Source: Beijerinckiaceae bacterium
GTDB taxonomy: Bacteria > Pseudomonadota > Alphaproteobacteria > Rhizobiales > Beijerinckiaceae
Direction of reading: 5' to 3'
NCBI GenBank assembly: GCA_030684835.1
Contig: JAUXWZ010000012.1
Span: 1 to 34,866 of the forward strand
Length of the DNA stretch: 34,866 bases
Below are positions 24,489-33,092 of this stretch, piece by piece (positions within the stretch are counted from its first letter, which is position 1; every line of letters starts with the position of its first letter). The position numbers and the translations under genes were made by a program. A model generated the notes under the pieces. That model did no database searches, was not told the origin of the DNA, and saw nothing but the letters and a program-made list of their open reading frames with translations.

Positions 24489-26945
24489 TCAGGCGGGCAC
24501 GGCAATCTTGCGCACCCCCCGCTCACGCATGAGCCACAGGGCCGGAGCCGGCAGGAGCAGATAGCATATTGCCCCGATGGTAAGCGTAACGTCGATGCCG
24601 TAGGCAATGCTGGTTAGCACGGCGACGCTCGCAGCGAGAACCCCGGCCGCGCCGTTGATGCCCCAGAACCACGGCGTCGGCGTCCGGTCGAGAGCCGACA
24701 CGATCCGCATACCTGTAGGGAAGGCGAACCCCATTAAGAAGCCGGCGGGGCCCAGCACAAGCACGCAGAGGGCGGCCCTCACGAAAAGGCTTGAGCTTTC
24801 GAGACTCGCCAGCGCTGCGGGCAGCCAGAGCGGCATCGACAGGAGATAAAGGCCCGTCAGCAAGGACCAGCCGATCACGCGTCCAAAAGTGTTCAACTGG
24901 AACCGTTCCGAAACAAGGCTGCCGGCGCCCGTCGCCAGGATCAGGCTGAACAGAACCACGCTGAGCGCATACACCGGGTGGCCCAGAAATACGCTCATGC
25001 GCTGCAATAGCGCGATCTCGGCCAGCATGAAGCCCGCCCCTATCAGGGCGAAATATAACGTCCCACCGATCGCGGGGACCGCTCCGGCGCTTCTTATCGT
25101 CGGCCCGAGGGGGACAACAATCGTAAGGGCGACAAGCAGGAACGAGATGGCGATCAGGAAGCCGAGCGTAATCGTGGCGACAAGATTGCCGCCGAAGACG
25201 CCAGGCCGCCATGCCTGAGCTAAAACCTCGGGGTCGAACAATTGCTGAATGCGGAGCTGATTAAAGAAAAATGGTCGAGAGTCTGTTGGTGGTGACAGGT
25301 CGAGATAGGAAGTTTCCGTCGCCCTCTCGAGGGCCGCACGGGAGCGTGCTGTGGAGATGCTTTGAAGCAGCGGCGAAGCAGCCTGAGTGTGCGGCGCGAT
25401 CAGGATACGAAAGTCATACTCCGACGAGGCTTTGCGCAAGGATGCAAGGGCCGCTTCGGAAAGCGGCGAGCGGGAGATCACGATCGAGGCGACATTACCT
25501 GCCGCCGCCAGGAACATGTGGCTCTGTGGATCTTCGGCGCCCATTTCGAGAAGGGTCGCAACCGCCAGGCTCACCATGCGGCCCGTTTCGTTGACTTCGC
25601 CCGGCGCATACCAGCGGCTGACCGTGAACACACCGTTCGGCTCGAGACGCTCCATAAACGTTCGCCAGCCCTCCACGGTGTAGAGTCCGTTTTCCGAGAG
25701 CGTGAACGCGCCCGCGCCAGTTGCCGCCCACGTGTCGATCAGGCTCATCTGGATGACGTCGAACCGGCGGTCCGTGCCAGCGAACCAGCTGCGCGCCTCA
25801 TCCACCTCGAACGATACGCCAGGCAGCCGAGCCAGGGCATTGAAGTCCGGCATGCGCTCCGACAGTAGCCGGATGAAGATGGGATTGATCTCAACGCCGA
25901 CGACATCCTGCACGCCCATCAGGCGCGCGGACATTACGTCGCGACCGCCGCCCACGCCAATGACTGCGCCGGTGCGAAGCTGGGGAATCGCGTATGCAAG
26001 ATTGGTTACATCGTAGCGAAGGAACGAGACTTCATCGAGCTTGCCGCCAAAGCGGTAAACGGTCGTGCCTGCGGCTCCGTCGATTGTCATCCAACGCTGG
26101 TCGATGCGCACCGGCGGAAGGCGTGGCGAGGCGCCCCACAGATGCGGCGGATCGGACGCCGTATTGAACACGACGATGCGCGAAAACGAGTTCCAGCCTT
26201 CGAAAAAGATGTTGTGCGGCTCCTCCATCTGGTTTTTCACCATCGTTGGTCGGATGGCGCCGCCTCCAACCTGATTGGCTACAGCCGCGATCACCAGTAT
26301 GGCCGCCACCGCATAGCGACGGTGGAACAGAAAGGAGCCCGCAGAAGGAGAGGCGGGCAAACGTCCGATCATCGAGCGGCTGAACAGAAGTGCTGCTATG
26401 GCGACAAGCACGGCCACCCACAGCACAGCCGCTGGGCCATCTGTGACGTTGAGCAGGGCTAGGACGAGCAGGCAGCCGAGCGCGGCGCCGACCAGATCAA
26501 CGCCATAAACGATGCCGATGGGATATGGGTTTCGCGTGAGGGCGAGACTCACGACCACGCCGGAGAAGAAGAACGGCAGCGACAGGGCGACAGCGAGCAG
26601 CGCCCACACGACGAATGCCATCGTGGACGCGGGAACGCCAGTCACCAGTGTCAACTGCATCCCCAGTGCGAACAACATCGACAGGGCGAACGCCAGCGAG
26701 GAGACGGTTAGATGATAAGACAGGAACTCCTGCCTGTAGACTTCGCGCCGCAGATAGACCCAGACCGCGCCGGCGGTGAGGCCGAACATGCCGATGCTGA
26801 TGATGAAGAATGCAAGATGGTACCAGGACGTTACCGAGATGATCCGTGTCAGGATTATCTGAAGCATTAGCGTCGCGGCTGTTGCGAAGCCTACTCCGAG
26901 ATAAAAGGAAAATTTTCGAGATCGCTCATCGGTCTCGTGCGCCAT
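24489..26945 (-). CDS. membrane-embedded spermidine-synthase-like protein (SpeE domain between membrane domains)
   Basis: An 818-aa protein with about seven N-terminal membrane segments, a central soluble domain and about six C-terminal membrane segments. The central part (about residues 280-560) is a polyamine-synthase-like Rossmann fold: AVIGVGGGRDVMSARLMGVQ is the nucleotide-binding loop, VVGVEINPIFI supplies the acidic residue, and DVIQMSLIDTW follows. Such fusions are annotated as spermidine synthase-like or MFS-like; whether they make polyamines is unproven. ATG 26945 is chosen for its GAGGGG ribosome site and the family-like N-terminus; an upstream ATG at 27053 adds 36 atypical residues. 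Confidence 0.85.
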   Translation of the reverse strand: MAHETDERSRKFSFYLGVGFATAATLMLQIILTRIISVTSWYHLAFFIISIGMFGLTAGAVWVYLRREVYRQEFLSYHLTVSSLAFALSMLFALGMQLTLVTGVPASTMAFVVWALLAVALSLPFFFSGVVVSLALTRNPYPIGIVYGVDLVGAALGCLLVLALLNVTDGPAAVLWVAVLVAIAALLFSRSMIGRLPASPSAGSFLFHRRYAVAAILVIAAVANQVGGGAIRPTMVKNQMEEPHNIFFEGWNSFSRIVVFNTASDPPHLWGASPRLPPVRIDQRWMTIDGAAGTTVYRFGGKLDEVSFLRYDVTNLAYAIPQLRTGAVIGVGGGRDVMSARLMGVQDVVGVEINPIFIRLLSERMPDFNALARLPGVSFEVDEARSWFAGTDRRFDVIQMSLIDTWAATGAGAFTLSENGLYTVEGWRTFMERLEPNGVFTVSRWYAPGEVNETGRMVSLAVATLLEMGAEDPQSHMFLAAAGNVASIVISRSPLSEAALASLRKASSEYDFRILIAPHTQAASPLLQSISTARSRAALERATETSYLDLSPPTDSRPFFFNQLRIQQLFDPEVLAQAWRPGVFGGNLVATITLGFLIAISFLLVALTIVVPLGPTIRSAGAVPAIGGTLYFALIGAGFMLAEIALLQRMSVFLGHPVYALSVVLFSLILATGAGSLVSERFQLNTFGRVIGWSLLTGLYLLSMPLWLPAALASLESSSLFVRAALCVLVLGPAGFLMGFAFPTGMRIVSALDRTPTPWFWGINGAAGVLAASVAVLTSIAYGIDVTLTIGAICYLLLPAPALWLMRERGVRKIAVPA

Positions 26946-27571
26946 TAGTTCCCCTCGGTAAGTAGCAAGCACTATTTTTATATGGCGCAGCCGAGAGAGA
27001 ACGCACGCAGAGTTGAAAAGTTTCGCCATCACCGGAATTGCCGCTAGGAGCAACTCTGCGCTCCCATTGAACGCAGTGCTCGCGCCGTTCGGACATCAGC
27101 GAAATCGCCTCTCACATTCGAAGCCAGATCGTCACTGTCCATCTTCAACGCCCCTGCCCAAGCCGAAGGAAGTACTTCGCCGGGGTTAGGAGACGTACAG
27201 GCAAGCAAGCAGCCTACGACAGCCGATGGTGAACGTGCTTGCGCAGTTTGCGTTTACTGATCAAGGCTTGGCAATCAGTCCAATGAAACGAGTTTCAAAT
27301 GGCCAACGTCGTTGAATTAGACGAAGCTGCAAAAGTGGCAAGCAGGTCGCGCTTTTGATCGCGATTCTCACACTTTGCCTCGCGCTTTGTAGGGCTCGCC
27401 GGCGCAATCGAGCGATGGGGCGACGCCAAGCTGACGGACTGCTGAGCGAACTCATGATCGATTCCTCAAAAGGCAAAAGGGCTTGATGCTTACGACAGGT
27501 GCGGCGCGCGGTACCGTGGGCTGTGCGGGCTTCGCGGCCGGGCGCCCACGCGGGAAGCCGCCTTGTCTTTT
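26946..27571. other. intergenic stretch with no convincing gene
   Basis: About 625 bp separate the spermidine-synthase-like gene (minus) from the next plus-strand gene. On the minus strand a frame starting MSSLSSPSAWRRPIARLRRR (27261-27458) and an alternative frame with ASPTKREAKCENRDQKRD compete for the same bases, and neither is compelling. No RNA gene seen. Confidence 0.4.
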
Positions 27572-27588
27572 TCCACACTCAGTGTGGA
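27572..27588. promoter_or_regulatory. perfect palindrome, possible operator
   Basis: TCCACACT-C-AGTGTGGA: 8-bp arms around a single base, centred at 27580, 53 bp upstream of the GTG start of the Gly-rich secreted protein. The symmetry suits a dimeric regulator. No matching second site was seen in the window. Confidence 0.35.
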
Positions 27589-27640
27589 CCAAATTATCGC
27601 CCCGCGAGTTTTGCTTCCTGTTGAAATGAAGGAGAGACAC

Positions 27641-27943
27641 GTGAAGGTAATTCTCAAGTCACTTATGATCGCTTCTATGACTGCGACTTTCGCAACTGGC
27701 GCCTTGGCTCAAGGTGTACCGGCGGTTCAAGGGTCACCGGCCGCTCCAGCTCCTCAAACCACAGTCGATCCCATGAGCATACCGAGATCTGAACGCTGCG
27801 CCGGTCCGGATGCAAAGATGTTTGCCGATTGTGTGCCGGGCGCAGACACCCGTGCCGTTGGTGGTGGCGGCGGCGTAGGTGGCGGCATGACGGGCGGTGG
27901 CCCGGGTGGCGCAGGCCAAGGTGGGATCGCCGGTGGTGACTAG
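27641..27943 (+). CDS. small secreted Gly-rich protein
   Basis: A 100-aa product with a signal peptide (MKVILKSLMIASMTATFATG, cleavage after ALA), a Pro/Ala linker (GSPAAPAPQTTVDP), a two-cysteine segment (ERCAGPDAKMFADC), and a Gly-rich tail (AVGGGGGVGGGMTGGG). GTG 27641 is preferred: AAGGAG lies seven bases before it, while upstream ATG and TTG starts place that site inside the coding region. After TAG 27941-27943, a shifted frame continues the same low complexity (TSGTGGAGGGN, then TAA), so the original C-terminus was probably longer. Function unknown. Confidence 0.65.
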   Translation: MKVILKSLMIASMTATFATGALAQGVPAVQGSPAAPAPQTTVDPMSIPRSERCAGPDAKMFADCVPGADTRAVGGGGGVGGGMTGGGPGGAGQGGIAGGD

Positions 27944-28005
27944 CGGAACTGGAGGCGCTGGCGGCGGCAACTAACTAACCGCCACTCCACGCCTAATACG
28001 CATCG

Positions 28006-28035
28006 AGGGCGGCCCATGAATTCGGGTCGCCCTTT
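28006..28035 (+). terminator. intrinsic terminator after the Gly-rich protein gene
   Basis: Arms AGGGCGGCCC (28006-28015) and GGGTCGCCCT (28024-28033) form a 10-bp stem with one G-U pair and an 8-nt loop, followed by TTTAT. It lies 63 bp after the stop codon. Confidence 0.75.
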
Positions 28036-28120
28036 ATCTTGAAAACGCGCCTTGCGAGGTGGAAACCTTCTCTGAAGTTGTGAGTTGAAACTAAGCAACT
28101 CTCGTCGTTAACGTTCAATA

Positions 28121-28148
28121 GGCGGCCTTACAGTGGAGGTCGCCTTTT
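28121..28148 (+). terminator. second intrinsic terminator
   Basis: Arms GGCGGCCT (28121-28128) and AGGTCGCC (28137-28144), with one G-U pair, are followed by TTTT. The stem sequence closely resembles the hairpin 115 bp upstream, suggesting duplication or a tandem terminator. Confidence 0.65.
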
Positions 28149-28509
28149 GTTCGTGCGATGGACCTACTCCTGCTTATGGCGGACTCCGCGATTTCCATCG
28201 CTCAAAGAGGTGAACTGGCGGACGATCCCCTTGCGCCTATTTCGGATCGAGCGGGAAAGTAAATGCCCACGCTGCGGGGTGGACGTACGGCAGCGTACGC
28301 TCTTTGGCTCGTGCCCCCGGAAAACCATTTACGCCAGCGCTCTTGGCCGGAGCACGCGGGGTATCCGCAACATTAAGGGGACATTCCGCGGCCTATAACT
28401 TCAGAAAAGGTGTTCGCTTGGGGTACCCGGATAGTGGTGGAGCTATAGATAGTTCGTAAGAGGCATTCGGAGGCTAGATAATTGGAACCGCCGAGTTAGG
28501 GGGGCTGTC
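28149..28509. other. intergenic stretch between tandem terminators and acyltransferase
   Basis: About 360 bp. A TTG-initiated open frame (28147-28398) contains CPRCGVDVRQ but starts inside the terminator T-run, has no ribosome site and otherwise looks random, so it is not called. No repeat or RNA gene identified. Confidence 0.4.
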
Positions 28510-28563
28510 ATTCCGGATCAGGAAGCAATCGGCCAAGCCGCGTCAGCGCGTCGGATAGTAGCG

Positions 28564-29694
28564 TTGGACGGTCTTCGAGGCGTTGCCGCCGCCATTGTTG
28601 TCCTTTTTCATTACCTATGTCTGCTTTATCCGGAGGTGGTTCCGGGTATGACCCCTGAACCCATTTGGGTTTCAGATACGCCGCTAGGGCTCGTTTGGAA
28701 CGGGCGATTTGCCGTCAGTATATTTTTTGTGCTTTCCGGCTTCGTCATTGCCGGCGCCGCGGAGCGGCAGCCGGGGTGGATCGGGACGAAACTGGTTCTT
28801 CGATACCTGCGCCTGGCGTTGCCCGTTTTCGTCAGCGTATTGCTCGCGTGGTGTCTTCTGTCCATTTTCCCGACAGCCGCCTCCGACCTGAGCGCGTCAA
28901 TGGCGGATCCGTCACGATGGCTGGACTACACCCATCAAGGCGACATTCCGACGCTTTGGCGCGCCGCCGCGGATGGGTTTGTGGGAAATTTTCTGCGCGG
29001 CGGTTCGATGTTCAACAACGTCCTTTGGACGATGCAAATTGAATTGTTTGGATCGTTCGGACTCTTCATATTCTACTGGCTGGCGCCCCGCCGTCACCGA
29101 ATAGCCTTGCTGGCGGTTGGCGGGGTTGCGATCCTCATTTTGGTGCACGACGCTTATCTTGCCTTCGTATTTGGCGCACTGTTGTACGAGGCGCATATGC
29201 GCGCAGCGCTGCGAAACCTACCCATCGTGCTTGCGGTCGTGGCGCTGATCGCGGGCGTCGTGCTGGGCGCTCCGGGGCCCGGATGGTCCGAACGGTGGGG
29301 CCTCGATTTCATCCCTGAGAAATGGATGGTGGGCTATCCCGATGGGGTCATTCCCGTCCTCGCTGCGACGTTTCTGCTGTGTGCAATTCTGAAATTGCCG
29401 ATGTGTCAGCGCGCTCTGTCAGCATCTATTCCGCGGTGGCTCGGCCGCATCTCCTTCTCACTCTATCTCGTTCACGTTCCCCTCCTGTATACGCTCGTAG
29501 CCTTTGCCTACGTCCGCTTCGATATCCATCCGGGAACTCTGGCCGCCCTCTACGGAATCATAACGCTCACGCTGGCGCATTACTTTACGATCGCGGTCGA
29601 CCTGCGTGTGCTCACATTGCTCAAATACGCCAGCGGTATCTCGACGCGTATAGAAGCCAATTGGAGGAGGCCTCCTCCCCACCGCATAACGTAG
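28564..29694 (+). CDS. acyltransferase family 3, second copy type in the window
   Basis: A 376-aa polytopic membrane protein of the acyltransferase-3 family. LDGLRGVAAAIVVLFHYLC holds the conserved RG and His, FAVSIFFVLSGFVIAGAAER follows, then LWTMQIELFGSF and, near the C-terminus, ISFSLYLVHVPLLY. The only standard in-frame start is TTG 28564, which falls inside the conserved motif (usually RIxxLDGLRG). The same frame upstream reads SARRIVA and is open back to a TAG near 28449 without ATG, GTG or TTG. ATT 28510 has AGGGGGG just upstream and may be the real start; otherwise the N-terminus is damaged. Not a close copy of the acyltransferase at 11612-12667. Confidence 0.75.
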   Translation: MDGLRGVAAAIVVLFHYLCLLYPEVVPGMTPEPIWVSDTPLGLVWNGRFAVSIFFVLSGFVIAGAAERQPGWIGTKLVLRYLRLALPVFVSVLLAWCLLSIFPTAASDLSASMADPSRWLDYTHQGDIPTLWRAAADGFVGNFLRGGSMFNNVLWTMQIELFGSFGLFIFYWLAPRRHRIALLAVGGVAILILVHDAYLAFVFGALLYEAHMRAALRNLPIVLAVVALIAGVVLGAPGPGWSERWGLDFIPEKWMVGYPDGVIPVLAATFLLCAILKLPMCQRALSASIPRWLGRISFSLYLVHVPLLYTLVAFAYVRFDIHPGTLAALYGIITLTLAHYFTIAVDLRVLTLLKYASGISTRIEANWRRPPPHRIT

Positions 29695-29799
29695 GCTGCT
29701 GCGGATCATAGGGGTCAGAGCTAATGTTCGACCCACAAACTCGAAAAGGAAGGCTCATCCCGGGCTAATATCCTCCAGATCGTCGTGGATAGGATCAGG

Positions 29800-29941
29800 G
29801 AGTTGTTGCAAGCGATGCCCCTTCCGGGAGCGAGATGTGCTTCGCACGGGTCTCGTCGGTGCTCTTCGCGCAGACACACGAGTATCACAGACCAGGTGAT
29901 CGATAAGTTTGCCTGGTACTGCGCAGAGCGGAGATAACGCG
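29800..29941 (+). repeat. degenerate repeat, copy B (partner at 14962-15185)
   Basis: Matches copy A in two blocks: 29800-29876 with 14962-15039 and 29888-29941 with 15133-15185. It lacks the roughly 90 bp that lie between them in copy A. One frame reads ILQIVVDRIRELLQAMPLPG and ends DKFAWYCAERR at TAA, a truncated relative of the copy-A frame. It lies about 180 bp upstream of the promoter of the type I secretion operon. Confidence 0.75.
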
Positions 29942-30120
29942 CCGCGCCTGTAAATCCAAAGAATGAGCTCAGTGCGCCAACAGATGGACCAAGCTTATCA
30001 GTGGCTGAAATTTTACGGGCGAGGTCTTAGTGTTTATCCAATAATAGCAGTCGCCTAAAGACTATCTTTATCTTTTTTTGTTGCTCGACGAGCGCCTTTC
30101 GCGAATAGTTCTCATTGGTT

Positions 30121-30149
30121 TTGACCAAAATCCATAGGGTTATTATAAA
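30121..30149 (+). promoter_or_regulatory. sigma70-type promoter of the secretion operon
   Basis: TTGACC (30121-30126), a 17-bp spacer, and TATAAA (30144-30149) are near-consensus -35 and -10 boxes in the most AT-rich part of the window. A start around 30156 would leave a leader of about 85 nt before the ATG at 30241. Confidence 0.6.
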
Positions 30150-30240
30150 TATTTTATTGACGCGTGTTAACAATTTAATAAAGTTATGGGGTGGGGGTTG
30201 GATGCTTACTGCTTGGCCATCTATAGTATGGGAGAGTGAC

Positions 30241-31083
30241 ATGGCTGTTCCAGCATTTACTTTTGAATTTGAAGGCGGCAAAGTCGAGTTTTCCGCCACG
30301 ATCGTAGCAGGCAAGTTGATATTCTCTTATGAAACTATTCTGACCGATCCGGACGTCCGCATAGATTTGAATGGCTTCTTCCTCGATTTTGGTGGTGATG
30401 GCGGCTCCGTCAAGTCTGTTGGTTCTATCGCCAACAACATGAACGGAGGCAACAATGATGGTTACGATTTCGGCAAGGTCCTTGGATCTGTGGGCGGCAA
30501 CGACGAGGACAACAGGGCGGGTTCTTTTGAGATAGATCTGTCAAAGTTTTCATTCCCAGTAGGAACTGACCTGACGGATGTCGCCGCTGTTCTAGCTGGG
30601 GCTGATGCAGGTCTTAGAGCTACCAGCTTCGGCCCGGACGGCGAGCTTAGCCTCAAGCTCGTGGACGACTACACTCCGCCAGTGGACGATCATTTCCCTG
30701 AATTGGAGCAGAATATTTCCAACGTCCTCTTCTATTTTAAGGATAAAGGCGAGCCCACCGACACTGATGCAAATGGAGACGGATACATCCTGATAAAGAT
30801 CGATGACGTACCGGACGCCGCATCGGACGACCTCGACGACTGGTACGGAGATGTACTTGCGTTTCTCAAGAGTGAAAAACTCATCGATGATGACGATGAG
30901 TTGCTTGGGGTCGCAATAAAGGGCGGCGGAGGGCCGGGAGGCTCTAATGATGCTGAGTTCTTTGAGTTGGACGGAGACACGGATGCAGATCCGTTCCCGG
31001 CGGGCTTTGGCACGATCAACCCGGGCGGTAACGCCGATGTAGCTCTGATTGATGAGTCAATCCTGTACGCTGATATTTTCTGA
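30241..31083 (+). CDS. probable type I secretion substrate, acidic, family not recognised
   Basis: A 280-aa protein with no N-terminal signal peptide. ATG 30241 has GGGAG seven bases upstream. It is strongly acidic and rich in Asp and Gly, with Ca-binding-like runs (DTDANGDGY, DGDTDADPF) but no RTX nonapeptide array. The N-terminal half is beta-type (FTFEFEGGKVEFSATIVAG, NGFFLDFGGDGGSVKS). The C-terminus ends ALIDESILYADIF, an acidic-then-hydrophobic tail like the uncleaved secretion signals of type I substrates. Its place immediately before an ABC exporter and adaptor supports export to the medium or cell surface. Biochemical role unknown. Lower GC than neighbours at its 5' end. Confidence 0.75.
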   Translation: MAVPAFTFEFEGGKVEFSATIVAGKLIFSYETILTDPDVRIDLNGFFLDFGGDGGSVKSVGSIANNMNGGNNDGYDFGKVLGSVGGNDEDNRAGSFEIDLSKFSFPVGTDLTDVAAVLAGADAGLRATSFGPDGELSLKLVDDYTPPVDDHFPELEQNISNVLFYFKDKGEPTDTDANGDGYILIKIDDVPDAASDDLDDWYGDVLAFLKSEKLIDDDDELLGVAIKGGGGPGGSNDAEFFELDGDTDADPFPAGFGTINPGGNADVALIDESILYADIF

Positions 31084-31103
31084 TACGGGATTGACGGTAG
31101 GGC

Positions 31104-31125
31104 ACGGGGCGCTTCGGCGCCTCGT
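31104..31125 (+). terminator. UUCG-capped hairpin between substrate and exporter genes
   Basis: ACGGGGCGC (31104-31112), loop TTCG, GCGCCTCGT (31117-31125): a 9-bp stem with one G-U pair and the extra-stable UUCG tetraloop, 20 bp after the substrate stop codon. There is no T-run, so it is more likely a 3'-end stabiliser or attenuator that lets the substrate be made in excess over the exporter. Confidence 0.55.
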
Positions 31126-31384
31126 TCCAACTAGCCGACCCGCATCGTTTCTCGCAGGTCTCAATGTTCGAAATGTACTAGGGCGATAAGGTTCAGCCTT
31201 GCGCCCGTGTGAAGCGGCGTCTGCACATTCGCGAATGAGTGTGCAGATGCATCGCTCGTTGTTAGTTCATCTCGACATCGGCAAAGTTGGCCCTCGTCAA
31301 TTACTTATGACGAGATCGAAACTATCCCCGAACGTCGGCTCCGGGTTCCTCGACCTGTGAGTGAATGCGTAGGTGGAGGCAAGC

Positions 31385-33082
31385 ATGAACCGCGCCGAAT
31401 TGTTCAAAGGCGCCGGCCCAATTCTCATTGGCGTCGCGATCTTCAGCGGGCTGATCAACATCCTGTATCTGACCGGATCATTCTACATGCTCCAGGTTTA
31501 CGATAGGGTGATTCCAGGTCGCAGCTTGAATACGCTTCTGGCGCTCTCCATCCTTGCCGCGTTCCTTTTCGTCGTCATGGGTGCGATCGAGTTTTTCCGC
31601 TCCCGCGTGCTGGTGCGCGCCAGTCGCAAGCTCGACGAGCAGCTCCGCCAGCGGGTCTTTGGCCTCGTGGCGCGGCTCCCGCTCGAGGGAAAGGCCGACC
31701 AGGCTGTCCAGCCGGTGCGCGATCTGGAGAATGTCCGCACCTTCGTTGCCGGTGGCGCGCCGGGGGCTTTCTTTGATCTGCCGTGGGCGCCGTTTTATAT
31801 CGCCATCTGCTTCCTGCTTCACCCGTGGATCGGCATTTTGGCGCTGACGGGTGTCATTGTCATGGCGCTGATCACCGCAGTGGCGGATGTTGTTACGCGC
31901 GGCGCCGTTCAACAAGCGACCAATGAGTCAGTCAAACGGACCAACGCTGCCGACGCCCTGCGCCGGAACGCCGAGATCGTCTCCGCCATGGGCATGCGCG
32001 ACAGGCTCAGCAACCGCTGGGACGAGACGTCAGAAAAATACCTCGACGGCCATCAGCGATCGAGCGACATCAGAGGGGCTTTCGGCAGCTTTTCCAAAAC
32101 GCTGCGGATGATGATCCAGTCGGCGGCGCTGGGGCTAGGCGCCATGTTGGTGATCCGCGGCGAGGCTACGGGCGGCCTCATTATCGCCGGATCGATCCTG
32201 TCCGCCCGCGCGATCGCACCCATCGAGCAGACGATCATCCACTACAACAGCTTCGTAAACGCCCGACAAAGTTGGCAGCGGCTAAAGGGGCTGTTCGACG
32301 CGCATCCTGAGAACGAGACGCTCATCGCGCTGCCTGCTCCGCGCGCCCAGCTTTCCGTCGAGGGGCTTGATGTAGGCCCGCCGGGAGCTGCCAAACCCGT
32401 CGTCACGGACGTCAGCTTCACCCTTAATCGCGGTGAGGGGCTTGGAATCATCGGGCCGAGCGCCGCCGGGAAATCGACGCTGGCGCGCGCAATCGTCGGG
32501 GTCTGGAGGCCGCTTAACGGGATCGTGCGGTTCGACGGCGCCTCGATTGATCAATGGTCCCCAGACGCCCTCGGTCGCCACATCGGTTATCTGCCCCAGG
32601 ACGTAGAACTGTTCGATGGAACGATTGCGGACAACATTTCGAGGTTCGATCCGCATTCGACGCACGAAAGCATCATTCGAGCCGCGCAGGCGGCCAATGT
32701 CCACGACATGATCGTGTCCCTGCCGCAAGGCTATCAAACGCGCATAGGCATTGGTGGCGCGGCGCTTTCGGGCGGACAGCGCCAGCGCATCGGATTGGCG
32801 CGCGCGCTATATGGCGACCCTTTCCTTCTGGTGCTGGACGAGCCGAACTCGAACCTTGACGTGCCGGGAGAGAGTGCGCTGACGGGCGCGATCCTGTCCT
32901 TTCGCGAGCGGGGCGGGGTTGCTATCGTGATCGCCCATCGGCCGAGCGCGCTGGCAGGCGTGGACAAGGTTCTCGTTCTGGCCGACGGCAAGATGAAGAT
33001 ATTCGGTGACAAGGACCAGGTTCTGCGCCCGAAGATGGCGCCGCAAATAGTGCCGGCGCGTACCAGTGAGGCGGGAGGCTGA
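31385..33082 (+). CDS. prtD: type I secretion ABC permease/ATPase (PrtD/HasD-like)
   Basis: The inner-membrane exporter of a type I secretion system; 565 aa, the usual PrtD length. The N-terminal half carries six membrane segments (from SGLINILYLTGSFYMLQVYD) with no C39 or C39-like leader domain. The ATPase half has Walker A GPSAAGKST (357-365), signature LSGGQRQR (from 461), Walker B LLVLDEP (D485, E486) and the switch His in IAHRPSA. GGAGG lies just before ATG 31385. The adaptor gene begins 10 bp after its stop. A 96-bp degenerate copy of bases 32041-32137 is found at 15249-15344. Confidence 0.93.
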   Translation: MNRAELFKGAGPILIGVAIFSGLINILYLTGSFYMLQVYDRVIPGRSLNTLLALSILAAFLFVVMGAIEFFRSRVLVRASRKLDEQLRQRVFGLVARLPLEGKADQAVQPVRDLENVRTFVAGGAPGAFFDLPWAPFYIAICFLLHPWIGILALTGVIVMALITAVADVVTRGAVQQATNESVKRTNAADALRRNAEIVSAMGMRDRLSNRWDETSEKYLDGHQRSSDIRGAFGSFSKTLRMMIQSAALGLGAMLVIRGEATGGLIIAGSILSARAIAPIEQTIIHYNSFVNARQSWQRLKGLFDAHPENETLIALPAPRAQLSVEGLDVGPPGAAKPVVTDVSFTLNRGEGLGIIGPSAAGKSTLARAIVGVWRPLNGIVRFDGASIDQWSPDALGRHIGYLPQDVELFDGTIADNISRFDPHSTHESIIRAAQAANVHDMIVSLPQGYQTRIGIGGAALSGGQRQRIGLARALYGDPFLLVLDEPNSNLDVPGESALTGAILSFRERGGVAIVIAHRPSALAGVDKVLVLADGKMKIFGDKDQVLRPKMAPQIVPARTSEAGG

Positions 33083-33092
33083 CTTGGAGACG

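Noticed and set aside
27261..27578. Minus-strand Arg-rich open frame in the 27 kb intergenic region
   Set aside because: Two competing frames and composition typical of GC-rich noncoding DNA; no supporting motif.
28147..28398. 83-codon open frame with a CPRC pair
   Set aside because: It begins at a TTG inside the terminator T-run, has no ribosome binding site and low-quality composition beyond the two cysteines.
11612..29694. The two acyltransferase-3 genes as a recent duplication
   Set aside because: Their proteins share only family-level motifs and differ throughout, so they are independent members.
30241..31083. RTX toxin or protease as identity of the secretion substrate
   Set aside because: No GGxGxDxUx nonapeptide repeats and no HEXXH protease motif; only isolated acidic, Ca-loop-like runs.
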